Below, piece after piece: positions 1 through 8,641 of a stretch of 33,661 nt of DNA. Position 1 is the first letter of the stretch. The number at the start of each line of letters is the position of its first letter. A program made the position numbers and the translations under genes. The notes below the pieces were generated by a model that was not told the DNA's origin, did not search any database, and saw only the letters and a program-made list of their open reading frames with translations. The DNA is from Comamonadaceae bacterium (lineage in GTDB: Bacteria > Pseudomonadota > Gammaproteobacteria > Burkholderiales > Burkholderiaceae_C), in contig CANFJA010000003.1 in assembly GCA_947447235.1 (NCBI GenBank), positions 1-33,661 of the forward strand, read 5' to 3'.

Positions 1-719
1 ATCATGGCTTCGGCGTCTGAGACTTCGGCGCGGCAGTTGACCAAGCTGGCATATTTGGAGTTGGGGCGTCGCTCGTTACGGATTTCACTCAAGCGCTCGG
101 GCTGAATCGTCAAACCAAAAATCTTTTTCTTGTGGGGGACCAGGGCGGGGGGCAGTTGTCGGCGCTCAAAGTCCTCAGGAATCAGCGGGTAGTTGGCGGC
201 TTTGAGCCCGTGCTGCATCGCCAGGTAGACGCTGGTGGGCGTTTTGCCACTTCGACTCACGCCCACCAAAATCACATCAGAAGACTCTAGGTCACGGTTG
301 AGCTGCCCATCGTCGTGGGCTAAGCTGAAATTGATGGCTTCAATTCGGTCGTGGTATTCCTTGCTTTTGCTGACATCGGAAAAGCGGCCGATCCGATGGT
401 TGGAGGTGATCCCAAGCTCTTGCTCCAAAGGGTTCACAAAGGTGCCAAACATATCCATCAGCATGCCTTTGCAGCCTGATTGAATCACGCTCAATACGTC
501 CATGTTGACCAAGGTGGTGAACACAATAGGTCTGCGTCCTTCAACTTCTGCGGTGTGGTTGATTTGACGCACGGCTTGGTGTGCTTTATCGACGGAATCT
601 ACAAATGGCAGCCTGACATGGCGAAATTTGAGTTCGAACTGCGCCAAGATGGCATTGCCAAAGGTTTCCGCAGTGATGCCTGTTCCATCCGAAATAAAGA
701 AAACTGTGGGGTTGGGCAT
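1..719 (-). CDS. ppsR: PEP synthase regulatory protein (bifunctional kinase/pyrophosphorylase, DUF299), C-terminus cut by window edge
   Basis: Reverse-strand reading from ATG at 719 gives MPNPTVFFISDGTGITAETFGNAILAQFE...; P-loop-like GVSRSGKTPTSVYLA and IQPERLSEIRNERRP; divergent from ppsA. Absent from the ORF track because it runs off the window. Confidence 0.93.
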   Translation of the reverse strand, partial: MPNPTVFFISDGTGITAETFGNAILAQFELKFRHVRLPFVDSVDKAHQAVRQINHTAEVEGRRPIVFTTLVNMDVLSVIQSGCKGMLMDMFGTFVNPLEQELGITSNHRIGRFSDVSKSKEYHDRIEAINFSLAHDDGQLNRDLESSDVILVGVSRSGKTPTSVYLAMQHGLKAANYPLIPEDFERRQLPPALVPHKKKIFGLTIQPERLSEIRNERRPNSKYASLVNCRAEVSDAEAM

Positions 720-855
720 GGGAACTTTCTAAGGGTGACAACTACAATAACGACCATTATCCAAATTTAGTCATGCGCGTTGCCAACCCCCTCCAAGAAT
801 TACAAGGTTGTGGCCGCTGCATGGCAGGTCCGGTTTTAACTTCTGGAGCTTTCCC

Positions 856-3246
856 ATGTCTGCACTTTTCAGCCCGACCGCCTTGGTCGTACCGTTTGAA
901 AACCTGAGAATGACCGACGTCGAGTCGGTGGGCGGTAAAAACGCCAGTCTCGGCGAGATGATCTCGCAACTTCCATCGGGCGTTCGTGTCCCTACAGGGT
1001 TTGCGACGACCGCCCATGCATTCCGTGAGTTTCTGCAGCACGACGGATTGACTGGGCGAATCAATGCCAGGTTGGATGCGTTGGATACCGACGATGTGCG
1101 CGCTTTGGCCGAGGCCGGAGCTGAGATTCGTGCCATGGTGGAGGCGCAACCTTTCCCTGCAGATCTTGAAAAAGCGATTCGGGAAGCTTTTGTCGTGTTG
1201 TCTGCTGGAAATCCCGAGGCCTCTTTTGCGGTGCGTTCCTCCGCAACCGCCGAGGATTTGCCGGATGCCTCTTTTGCGGGACAGCAAGAAACCTTCTTGA
1301 ATGTGCATGGCATTGAGGATGTGCTGCACAAAATGAAAGAGGTGTTTGCCTCGCTCTACAACGACCGGGCCATCAGCTACCGCGTGCACAAAGGCTTTGC
1401 ACATGCGGATGTGGCTTTGTCAGCGGGGGTGCAACGCATGGTGCGCTCAGACCTGGGCGCTGCAGGTGTGATGTTCACCATTGACACTGAATCAGGTTTT
1501 GAAGATGTGGTGTTCATCACTTCAAGCTACGGCTTGGGCGAAACTGTTGTGCAAGGCGCCGTCAATCCCGATGAGTTTTATGTGCACAAGCCCATGCTCA
1601 AGATGGGTAAGCGTGCGGTGATTCGGCGCAACTTGGGCTCCAAGCTCATTCAGATGGAGTTCACAACAGCCGAGGAGAAAAAAGCTTCCGGCAAACTGGT
1701 CAAAACCACCGATGTGCCCACGGAATTGCGCAACCGTTATTCGTTGACAGATGCCGATGTGGAGCAATTGGCTCACTATGCCTTGGTGATTGAGCAGCAC
1801 TATGGCCGTGCGATGGACATCGAGTGGGGCAAAGACGGCACCGATGGGCAACTCTATATCTTGCAAGCACGGCCTGAAACGGTGAAGAGTCAGCAAAAAG
1901 GTCAGTCTGAATTTCGTTACAAGCTCAAAGGCCATGGCACAGTATTGGCAGAAGGACGTGCCATTGGCCAAAAAATTGGCACGGGTCCCGTGCGAATGGT
2001 GCACAACATCAGCGAGATGGACAAGGTTCAAGCGGGTGATATTTTGGTCACGGACATGACAGATCCCAATTGGGAGCCTGTGATGAAACGCGCCAGTGCC
2101 ATCGTGACCAATCGCGGGGGACGCACCTGTCATGCGGCGATCATTGCCCGTGAGTTGGGAATTCCAGCGGTCGTGGGATGTGGCGATGCCACCGAGCGGC
2201 TCAAAGATGGCACCTTGGTCACTGTCAGTTGTGCTGAAGGTGATACAGGCTTTATTTACGACGGCTTGTTAGAGACCGAGGTGACAGAAGTTCAGCGCGG
2301 CACCATGCCAGAGATCAAGACCAAGATCATGATGAATGTGGGCAACCCGCAACTGGCGTTTGACTTCTGTCAACTGCCCAACGATGGGGTGGGCCTGGCG
2401 CGTTTGGAGTTCATCATCAACAACAACATTGGTGTTCATCCCAAGGCCATCTTGGATTACCCAAACGTGGATGCAGATTTGAAGAAAGCGGTCGAGTCGG
2501 TGGCGCGAGGTCACGCATCCCCGAGGGCTTTTTATGTCGACAAAGTCGCCGAGGGTGTGGCCACCATCGCCGCAGCCTTTTGGCCTAAACCCGTCATCGT
2601 GCGTTTGTCTGATTTCAAATCCAACGAGTACCGCAAGTTGATTGGTGGCAGCCGTTACGAGCCTGAAGAGGAAAACCCGATGCTGGGTTTCAGAGGTGCT
2701 GCGCGCTACATCAGTGAAGATTTTGGGGAAGCTTTTGCCATGGAGTGCGAGGCCATGAAACGCGTGCGTCAAGACATGGGCTTGACCAATGTGCAAGTGA
2801 TGGTGCCTTTTGTGCGTACCCTCAAACAGGCGGAGCGTGTGACCCAATTATTGGCCGCACATGGATTGAAACGTGGGGAGAACGACCTCAAAGTGATCAT
2901 GATGTGCGAGGTTCCGAGCAACGCCATTTTGGCCAACGACTTTCTGCAGTACTTTGATGGTTTCTCCATCGGCTCCAACGACTTGACTCAACTGACCTTG
3001 GGTTTAGACCGCGATTCTGGCCTTGAACTCTTGGCGGCTGATTTTGATGAGCGTGATCCTGCTGTGAAGGCTTTGCTGAGCCTTGCCATTCAAGCTTGCA
3101 AAACGCATGGCAAATATATTGGTATTTGCGGCCAAGGCCCCAGTGACCATCCCGACTTTGCCCATTGGTTGGCTGACCAAGGCATCAACTCGATTTCACT
3201 CAACCCAGACAGCGTGATTGAGACTTGGAAGTCATTGGCTGTTTGA
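856..3246 (+). CDS. ppsA: Phosphoenolpyruvate synthase
   Basis: ORF 808..3246; start more likely at [38 protein letters not shown]-utilizer motif [25 protein letters not shown] and C-terminal [17 protein letters not shown]...[11 protein letters not shown]. Confidence 0.97.
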   Translation: MSALFSPTALVVPFENLRMTDVESVGGKNASLGEMISQLPSGVRVPTGFATTAHAFREFLQHDGLTGRINARLDALDTDDVRALAEAGAEIRAMVEAQPFPADLEKAIREAFVVLSAGNPEASFAVRSSATAEDLPDASFAGQQETFLNVHGIEDVLHKMKEVFASLYNDRAISYRVHKGFAHADVALSAGVQRMVRSDLGAAGVMFTIDTESGFEDVVFITSSYGLGETVVQGAVNPDEFYVHKPMLKMGKRAVIRRNLGSKLIQMEFTTAEEKKASGKLVKTTDVPTELRNRYSLTDADVEQLAHYALVIEQHYGRAMDIEWGKDGTDGQLYILQARPETVKSQQKGQSEFRYKLKGHGTVLAEGRAIGQKIGTGPVRMVHNISEMDKVQAGDILVTDMTDPNWEPVMKRASAIVTNRGGRTCHAAIIARELGIPAVVGCGDATERLKDGTLVTVSCAEGDTGFIYDGLLETEVTEVQRGTMPEIKTKIMMNVGNPQLAFDFCQLPNDGVGLARLEFIINNNIGVHPKAILDYPNVDADLKKAVESVARGHASPRAFYVDKVAEGVATIAAAFWPKPVIVRLSDFKSNEYRKLIGGSRYEPEEENPMLGFRGAARYISEDFGEAFAMECEAMKRVRQDMGLTNVQVMVPFVRTLKQAERVTQLLAAHGLKRGENDLKVIMMCEVPSNAILANDFLQYFDGFSIGSNDLTQLTLGLDRDSGLELLAADFDERDPAVKALLSLAIQACKTHGKYIGICGQGPSDHPDFAHWLADQGINSISLNPDSVIETWKSLAV

Positions 3247-3267
3247 CCCTTTTGGGGAATGCACCCG

Positions 3268-3300
3268 ATACGCATCTTGGGGCAAACCTGAGGTGCGTAT
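3268..3300 (+). other. Hairpin between ppsA and the symporter operon (stem ATACGCATC/GGTGCGTAT)
   Basis: 9-bp stem including one G.T wobble; no T-tract follows, so not a classical intrinsic terminator. Confidence 0.45.
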
Positions 3301-3328
3301 TGACCTGAAGCTGTTAAAAACTGGTGTG

Positions 3329-3583
3329 ATGACCTCTCCGTCGCCTTCAAACCAATCCGATCTTGCCCAAAGTCCAAGTTCGGGCGTGGCTCAATCCCGC
3401 TTGAGCCGACGTGCATGGATTGGACTGGCCTTGCTGACGTTCTCCACAGTGGGCATCTTGGCGCTGGCATGGATGTGGCCTGATCAAACACAGGTGCATT
3501 TTTGGTTGGTTGCGCAGGCCTTGCCTATTTTTTATTGGTTGTTGGTGTGGTGGTGGGCGCGTCAGCCCGTGGTGTCTCCATGA
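3329..3583 (+). CDS. Small subunit of a sodium/substrate symporter (DUF4212-like)
   Basis: Short two-TM protein MTSPSPSNQ...RRAWIGLALLTFSTVGILALAWMW...LPIFYWLLVWWWARQ, overlapping (ATGA) the start of a large SSS-family permease. Confidence 0.75.
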   Translation: MTSPSPSNQSDLAQSPSSGVAQSRLSRRAWIGLALLTFSTVGILALAWMWPDQTQVHFWLVAQALPIFYWLLVWWWARQPVVSP

Positions 3584-5580
3584 GCCTTGAGTTTCGTCCA
3601 TGGCGCTGGCGCTTGGTGGTGGTTGGCCTGCTTGTCTTGGTGGCATTGGCTGTTGGGATGTGGTTGGCCGACTTGATGGGTATCTCCAAAGCCTGGATCA
3701 ATGGATTTTTTCTGGTCGTCTCGATCATCGGGTATGCATTGATCGGTATGTTTTGTCGAACAGCCAATCCCGATGAATATTACGTGGCGGGACGTCGCAT
3801 CAGCGCGCCTTTCAACGGTATGGCGACTGCCGCTGATTGGATGTCTGCCGCCTCGTTCATCGGGCTGACCGGGCTGTTGCTCTCAGATGGTTTTGTAGGC
3901 GATGGAAACCATGCCGGTGGTTTGGCCTATGTGCTGGGTTGGACCGGCGGCTTTTGTTTGTTGGGTTTTTTATTTGCCGCAAAGCTCAACGCATCCTCTG
4001 CCATCACCATTCCTGATTTTTTGGCCCAACGGTTTGAAAGTGCCACTGTTCGCTGGTTGGCTGCATGGGGCGCAATTTTGTGTTCTAGCGTTTATTTGAT
4101 CGCTCAGATTTACGGCATTGGTTTGGTCGCATCCATGTTGTCAGGCCTCACCTTTGAATTGGGCGTCTTCTTGGCATTGGGCGGTATTTTGCTGTGCTCA
4201 TTTTTGGGCGGCATGAGAGCGGTGACATGGACACAAGTGGTGCAATGTGTCGTGATTGTGGCGTCGATGTTGGCCTTGGGGGTTGCGGTTTCTTGGAAAA
4301 CCCATGGCCATCCTCTTTTACCACTCGCTGCCTCTCAGTCTTTGCAGTCCGTTGAACATCGGGCCAGAGAGATACAGAAAGATCCCGCTGAACTTCAAAC
4401 CCGAGAAGCCATTGCCGCGCGTATCCGCGACTTAGATGCCAAGCTTGCTGACCCTGCCCGTGCGCGCGAGATTGAGCAGCAAAACATAGGTCGCCAAATT
4501 GCACGCGCCAAGGCAGAGAACTTACCTTTGCGAGAGATTCAGTCCTTGGAGGCGAACCCCGCTTGGCGTGAGGCTGACATTGACCGACTGGCGCAAGCTT
4601 GGTTGATGGAGCGTGAACACTTGCTCAAGGTCATCAGCCGGCCCGTAGGTTTTCAAGCCCAGGGCTTGTCAGGGTGGAACAGTGGGTGGATCAACACGGT
4701 CGCCTTGGTGTTTTGCCTCATGGCCGGAACAGCAGCTTTGCCGCATGTTTTGGTGCGTTCTTTCACCGCATCCAGTCCTACTCAAGCGCAGCGCTCTGTG
4801 GTGTGGGCGCTTTTTTTCATCGTCACTGTGTATTTGTGTGCCTCCGCATTGGCTATTTTGATCAAGTCATTTGTATTGAATGAGTTGGTCGGCGTTCATT
4901 TGGATCAACTCCCCGACTGGGCTGATCGACTCAAGTTGCGTAAATTGGCGTTACTCACAGTGCAAGACCACAACCATGACGGCATTGTTCAGTTCTCTGA
5001 CATTCGATTGTTCAATGACTACGTGGTGTTGGCCTTGCCTGAGATTGCCCGACTGTCCCCGGTTTTTACCGGGTTGATTGCGGCCGGTGCACTGGCCGCA
5101 GCGTTGTCAACGGCCGACGGCTTGCTGCTGACCATCTCAAATGCACTGGCGCAAGATCTTTATTTCTCGACGGCATCTCCCCAAGCTTCGGCTATGCGGC
5201 GGGTGATGTTGTCCAAAATATTGTTGATGGTGGTGGCCTTGTTGGCGGCCTGGGTGGCCACCAATCGACCTGTGAATATTTTGTATTGGGTCACCTGTGC
5301 CTTCTCGCTGGCTGCAGCCACTTTTTTTCCAGTCTTGCTGTTGGGGCTTTATTGGCCGGCCATGAATCGTGTCGGGGCTGTGGCTGCTATGGTGTTTGGC
5401 TTGGGTATTTCCTTCTACTACATCGTCTCCAACCATCCTTGGGTGCAGATGCGACTGCAACTACAAGCCGGCGATACCCTGTGGTGGAATCTGGATCCAA
5501 CGTGTGCCGCAGTGTTTGGCGTCCCGGTTGGCTTGTTGATGGGGTACGTGGGCAGCAAGGCTTGGCCGTGGAAAAATTGA
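3580..5580 (+). CDS. Sodium:solute symporter, VC_2705-like large subunit
   Basis: Start at ATGA overlap with the upstream stop (MSLEFRPWRW). SSS-family features: YYVAGRRISAPFNGMATAADWMSAASFIGLTGLL, GTAALPHVLVRSFTA, LIAAGALAAALSTADGLLLTISNALAQDLY. Confidence 0.88.
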   Translation: MSLEFRPWRWRLVVVGLLVLVALAVGMWLADLMGISKAWINGFFLVVSIIGYALIGMFCRTANPDEYYVAGRRISAPFNGMATAADWMSAASFIGLTGLLLSDGFVGDGNHAGGLAYVLGWTGGFCLLGFLFAAKLNASSAITIPDFLAQRFESATVRWLAAWGAILCSSVYLIAQIYGIGLVASMLSGLTFELGVFLALGGILLCSFLGGMRAVTWTQVVQCVVIVASMLALGVAVSWKTHGHPLLPLAASQSLQSVEHRAREIQKDPAELQTREAIAARIRDLDAKLADPARAREIEQQNIGRQIARAKAENLPLREIQSLEANPAWREADIDRLAQAWLMEREHLLKVISRPVGFQAQGLSGWNSGWINTVALVFCLMAGTAALPHVLVRSFTASSPTQAQRSVVWALFFIVTVYLCASALAILIKSFVLNELVGVHLDQLPDWADRLKLRKLALLTVQDHNHDGIVQFSDIRLFNDYVVLALPEIARLSPVFTGLIAAGALAAALSTADGLLLTISNALAQDLYFSTASPQASAMRRVMLSKILLMVVALLAAWVATNRPVNILYWVTCAFSLAAATFFPVLLLGLYWPAMNRVGAVAAMVFGLGISFYYIVSNHPWVQMRLQLQAGDTLWWNLDPTCAAVFGVPVGLLMGYVGSKAWPWKN

Positions 5581-5581
5581 C

Positions 5582-5587
5582 TATAAT
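5582..5587 (+). promoter_or_regulatory. Candidate -10 element (TATAAT) for the rpsF operon
   Basis: Perfect TATAAT directly after the symporter stop codon, 66 nt before the rpsF ATG; the -35 is weak or unclear. Confidence 0.5.
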
Positions 5588-5602
5588 GTTGGGCTTACCC
5601 TT

Positions 5603-5631
5603 GCTGCACCACGTCTGACGCCGTGGGCAGC
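5603..5631 (+). promoter_or_regulatory. rpsF leader hairpin, candidate S6:S18 autoregulatory element
   Basis: GCTGC-(A)-CCACG / CGTGG-GCAGC, 10 bp with one bulged A, loop TCTGACGC, CCG at 5621-5623; lies in the rpsF leader. Confidence 0.4.
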
Positions 5632-5652
5632 TTTAACCCTGAAGGAGTGTCC

Positions 5653-6018
5653 ATGCGTCATTACGAAATCATTTTATTGATCCATCCGGATCAAAGCGAG
5701 CAAGTTCCTGCCATGCTGGAGCGCTACAAAGGCATGATCACCGCGGGTGGTGGTGCCATTCACCGTATGGAAGACTGGGGCCGTCGCCAACTGTCTTACA
5801 TGATCAACAAGCTGGCCAAAGCCCACTATATTTGTTTGAACATTGAAGCCGATCAAGCTGTGATGTCTGAACTTGAGCACGCATTCAAGTTCAACGATGC
5901 GGTGCTGCGTCACCTCACCGTGTTGAAGAAGAAAGCCGACACTGCCCCCTCTTCGATGATGAAAACTGTGGAGCGTGAAGAGGCTCGTAAAGCGCAACAA
6001 GCCGAGTTTTCGGCCTAA
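5653..6018 (+). CDS. rpsF: 30S ribosomal protein S6
   Basis: [29 protein letters not shown]...; SD GAAGGAG upstream; followed by priB-rpsR-rplI. Confidence 0.97.
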   Translation: MRHYEIILLIHPDQSEQVPAMLERYKGMITAGGGAIHRMEDWGRRQLSYMINKLAKAHYICLNIEADQAVMSELEHAFKFNDAVLRHLTVLKKKADTAPSSMMKTVEREEARKAQQAEFSA

Positions 6019-6038
6019 TTTGTGCTCATTTGCAAGGT

Positions 6039-6329
6039 GTGAACCATATTGTTTTGAACGCTTGTATCTCGGAGGTTTCGGCCTTGCGATATACCCCGGC
6101 AGGTTTGCCAGCACTTGATCTAAGACTCGAACACGCGTCGGAGATCGAAGAGGCAGGCCAACAGCGGCAAGTCAAAGCAGATGTCAAAACAGTGGCCATT
6201 GGAGCAGTCGCTGAGCGTTTGGCTCAGATACCTCTTGGCAGTCTTTGGCAGTTCACTGGCTTTTTAGCCTCACCGCGCAACAGCAAAAACATCGTTTTAC
6301 ACATTCAAAATTTTCAGCAAATTTCATAG
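6039..6329 (+). CDS. priB: Primosomal replication protein N (PriB)
   Basis: OB-fold protein in the canonical rpsF-priB-rpsR position; GTG start at 6039 (VNHIVLNACISEV...) or TTG at 6030. Confidence 0.85.
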   Translation: MNHIVLNACISEVSALRYTPAGLPALDLRLEHASEIEEAGQQRQVKADVKTVAIGAVAERLAQIPLGSLWQFTGFLASPRNSKNIVLHIQNFQQIS

Positions 6330-6341
6330 GAAGCCCAAATC

Positions 6342-6623
6342 ATGGCTACGTTCAAGAAATTCAACAAAGACAAGCGCCCTAAGCGCAACACGCAATCCCT
6401 GTTGTTCAAGCGCAAGCGCTTTTGCCGATTCACCGTCACTGGCGTGGAAGAAATCGACTACAAAGACGTCGACACCTTGCGTGACTTCATTGCCGAAAAC
6501 GGCAAAATCATTCCGGCTCGTCTGACCGGTACACGTGCCATTTACCAACGTCAGCTCAACACAGCCATCAAGCGCGCACGCTTTCTTGCCATGTTGCCTT
6601 ACAGCGACCAGCACAAAATTTAA
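6342..6623 (+). CDS. rpsR: 30S ribosomal protein S18
   Basis: RKRFCRFT...[51 protein letters not shown]. Confidence 0.97.
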   Translation: MATFKKFNKDKRPKRNTQSLLFKRKRFCRFTVTGVEEIDYKDVDTLRDFIAENGKIIPARLTGTRAIYQRQLNTAIKRARFLAMLPYSDQHKI

Positions 6624-6635
6624 GGAGAAACGACC

Positions 6636-7088
6636 ATGCAAATTATTCTGCTCGACAAGGTCGTGAACCTCGGCAACCTGGGCGAAATCGTCAAGGTGAA
6701 AGATGGTTACGCACGTAACTTTTTGATACCTTCAGGACGCGCTCGCCGCGCCACTGAAAGTGCCATCAAAGAATTCGAAGCTCGCCGCGCTGAACTTGAA
6801 AAAGTAGCAGCTGAAAAACTGGCAGCTGCACAAGCTCAAGGTGAAAAACTCGGTGGTACCACCATCAAACTGAGTCAAAAAGCGGGCGTGGATGGTCGCT
6901 TGTTTGGTTCAGTGACCAACTTCGACATCTCCGAAGAGCTCAACAAAAATGGATATGCCGTTGCCAAAGCGCAAGTGCGTATGCCCACCGGCCCCATCAA
7001 AGTGGTGGGTGACAGCACAGTCAGCGTGGCTTTGCACACGGACGTGGTGGTGGAAATCACCGTGTCGGTTTACGGCGAAACTGCATAA
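6636..7088 (+). CDS. rplI: 50S ribosomal protein L9
   Basis: [36 protein letters not shown]. Confidence 0.98.
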   Translation: MQIILLDKVVNLGNLGEIVKVKDGYARNFLIPSGRARRATESAIKEFEARRAELEKVAAEKLAAAQAQGEKLGGTTIKLSQKAGVDGRLFGSVTNFDISEELNKNGYAVAKAQVRMPTGPIKVVGDSTVSVALHTDVVVEITVSVYGETA

Positions 7089-7106
7089 TTTTTTCGCGAT
7101 CTCGTC

Positions 7107-7133
7107 AAAGCCGCTCTTCGGAGCGGCTTTTTC
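7107..7133 (+). terminator. Intrinsic terminator after rplI with UUCG tetraloop
   Basis: AAAGCCGCTC-TTCG-GAGCGGCTTT followed by a T-rich stretch; 10-bp perfect stem. Confidence 0.9.
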
Positions 7134-7160
7134 TTTTGATTTCCCCAAATAACCCACGTC

Positions 7161-7169
7161 TTATCCACA
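7161..7169 (+). promoter_or_regulatory. DnaA box (TTATCCACA) upstream of dnaB
   Basis: Exact match to TTATNCACA; a second partial copy TTATCCCAT at 7173-7181. Confidence 0.55.
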
Positions 7170-7228
7170 GGGTTATCCCATGACTTGTGTCGGCTCTGGG
7201 CTTAGGATGTCGCATTCACAGGAAGCCT

Positions 7229-8638
7229 ATGTCAGCTGTTTTATCTGGTCTTGAAGAAGACTTCTCAGGCGACAAACAAATCGCGCAACTGCGTATTCCT
7301 CCGCACTCAGTCGAGGCAGAGTCCAGCGTGTTGGGCGGCTTATTGCTGGATAACGGCGCTTGGGATCGGGTGGGGGACTTGCTGGCCGATGGTGACTTTT
7401 ACCGCTACGAGCATCGACAGGTGTATGCCGCCATTGGTAGCTTGATCAATGCAAGCCGTCCGGCTGATGTGATCACGGTCTATGAGCACTTGCAGGCATT
7501 GGGCAAAGCCGAAGAAATTGGAGGCTTGGGGTACTTGAATGCCTTGGCGCAATATGTGCCGAGTGCCAGCAACATCCGTCGCTATGCCGAAATCGTGCGG
7601 GAGCGTTCGATTTTGCGAAAGCTGGTGAGTGCCAGCGATGAAATCGCCACCAACGCCTTCAACACCCAAGGCCGAGCTGTCGCACAAATATTGGATGAGG
7701 CGGAGCAAAAAATATTCAATATTGGTGAAGAAGGCTCGCGCATGAAGCAGGGCTTTCAGGCCATGCCTCAGCTGGTGGTGCAGTTGTTAGACCGCGTGCA
7801 AGAGATGGCGGACAACCAAAATGACATCACGGGGGTTCCTACAGGATTTTTCGACTTTGACCGCATGACCTCTGGTTTGCAGCCGGGTGATTTGATTGTT
7901 CTGGCTGCGCGTCCGTCCATGGGTAAGACTGCATTAGCCATCAACATTGCTGAGCATGTGGCATTGAACGAGGGCTTGCCAGTTGCCGTGTTTTCCATGG
8001 AGATGGGCGCCTCACAATTGGCTGTCCGTATTGTGGGTTCGATCGGCCGCATTGACCAAGGTCACTTGCGCACAGGCAAGTTGAGTGATGACGAATGGCC
8101 GCGCCTGACCGAAGCCATTGAAAAGTTGCGTAATGTGTCCTTGCACATCGATGAGACACCGGGGCTAACTCCGAGTGAGTTACGCGCCAATGCGCGTCGC
8201 TTGGCACGGCAATGTGGCAAGTTAGGTTTGATCGTGGTTGACTATTTGCAGTTGATGAGTGGTTCAAGCAGCAACGGCGGTGACAACCGTGCAACAGAGA
8301 TTGGTGAGATCTCACGTGGCTTAAAAATGTTGGCCAAAGAACTGCAGTGTCCCGTGATTGCTTTGTCTCAGCTCAATCGAAGTGTGGAGACGCGCACCGA
8401 CAAGCGTCCCATGATGAGTGACTTGCGGGAGTCTGGTGCCATTGAACAGGACGCGGATGTGATCATGTTCATCTACCGTGATGACTACTACAACAAAGAG
8501 TCCAAAGAGCCTGGTGTGGCAGAGATCATCATTGGCAAGCAACGCAACGGTCCAACGGGGACCGTGAAACTCGCATTCCTCAAGCCTTTGACCAAGTTCG
8601 AGAGCTTGGCGAGTGGCTATAACAACGGTGACTTCTAA
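7229..8638 (+). CDS. dnaB: Replicative DNA helicase
   Basis: LRIPPHSVEAESSVLGGLLLDN; Walker A AARPSMGKTALAINIAE; DYLQLM; ALSQLNRSVE. ATG at 7229 preferred over the GTG at 7187 used in the ORF track. Confidence 0.97.
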   Translation: MSAVLSGLEEDFSGDKQIAQLRIPPHSVEAESSVLGGLLLDNGAWDRVGDLLADGDFYRYEHRQVYAAIGSLINASRPADVITVYEHLQALGKAEEIGGLGYLNALAQYVPSASNIRRYAEIVRERSILRKLVSASDEIATNAFNTQGRAVAQILDEAEQKIFNIGEEGSRMKQGFQAMPQLVVQLLDRVQEMADNQNDITGVPTGFFDFDRMTSGLQPGDLIVLAARPSMGKTALAINIAEHVALNEGLPVAVFSMEMGASQLAVRIVGSIGRIDQGHLRTGKLSDDEWPRLTEAIEKLRNVSLHIDETPGLTPSELRANARRLARQCGKLGLIVVDYLQLMSGSSSNGGDNRATEIGEISRGLKMLAKELQCPVIALSQLNRSVETRTDKRPMMSDLRESGAIEQDADVIMFIYRDDYYNKESKEPGVAEIIIGKQRNGPTGTVKLAFLKPLTKFESLASGYNNGDF

Positions 8639-8641
8639 GTT

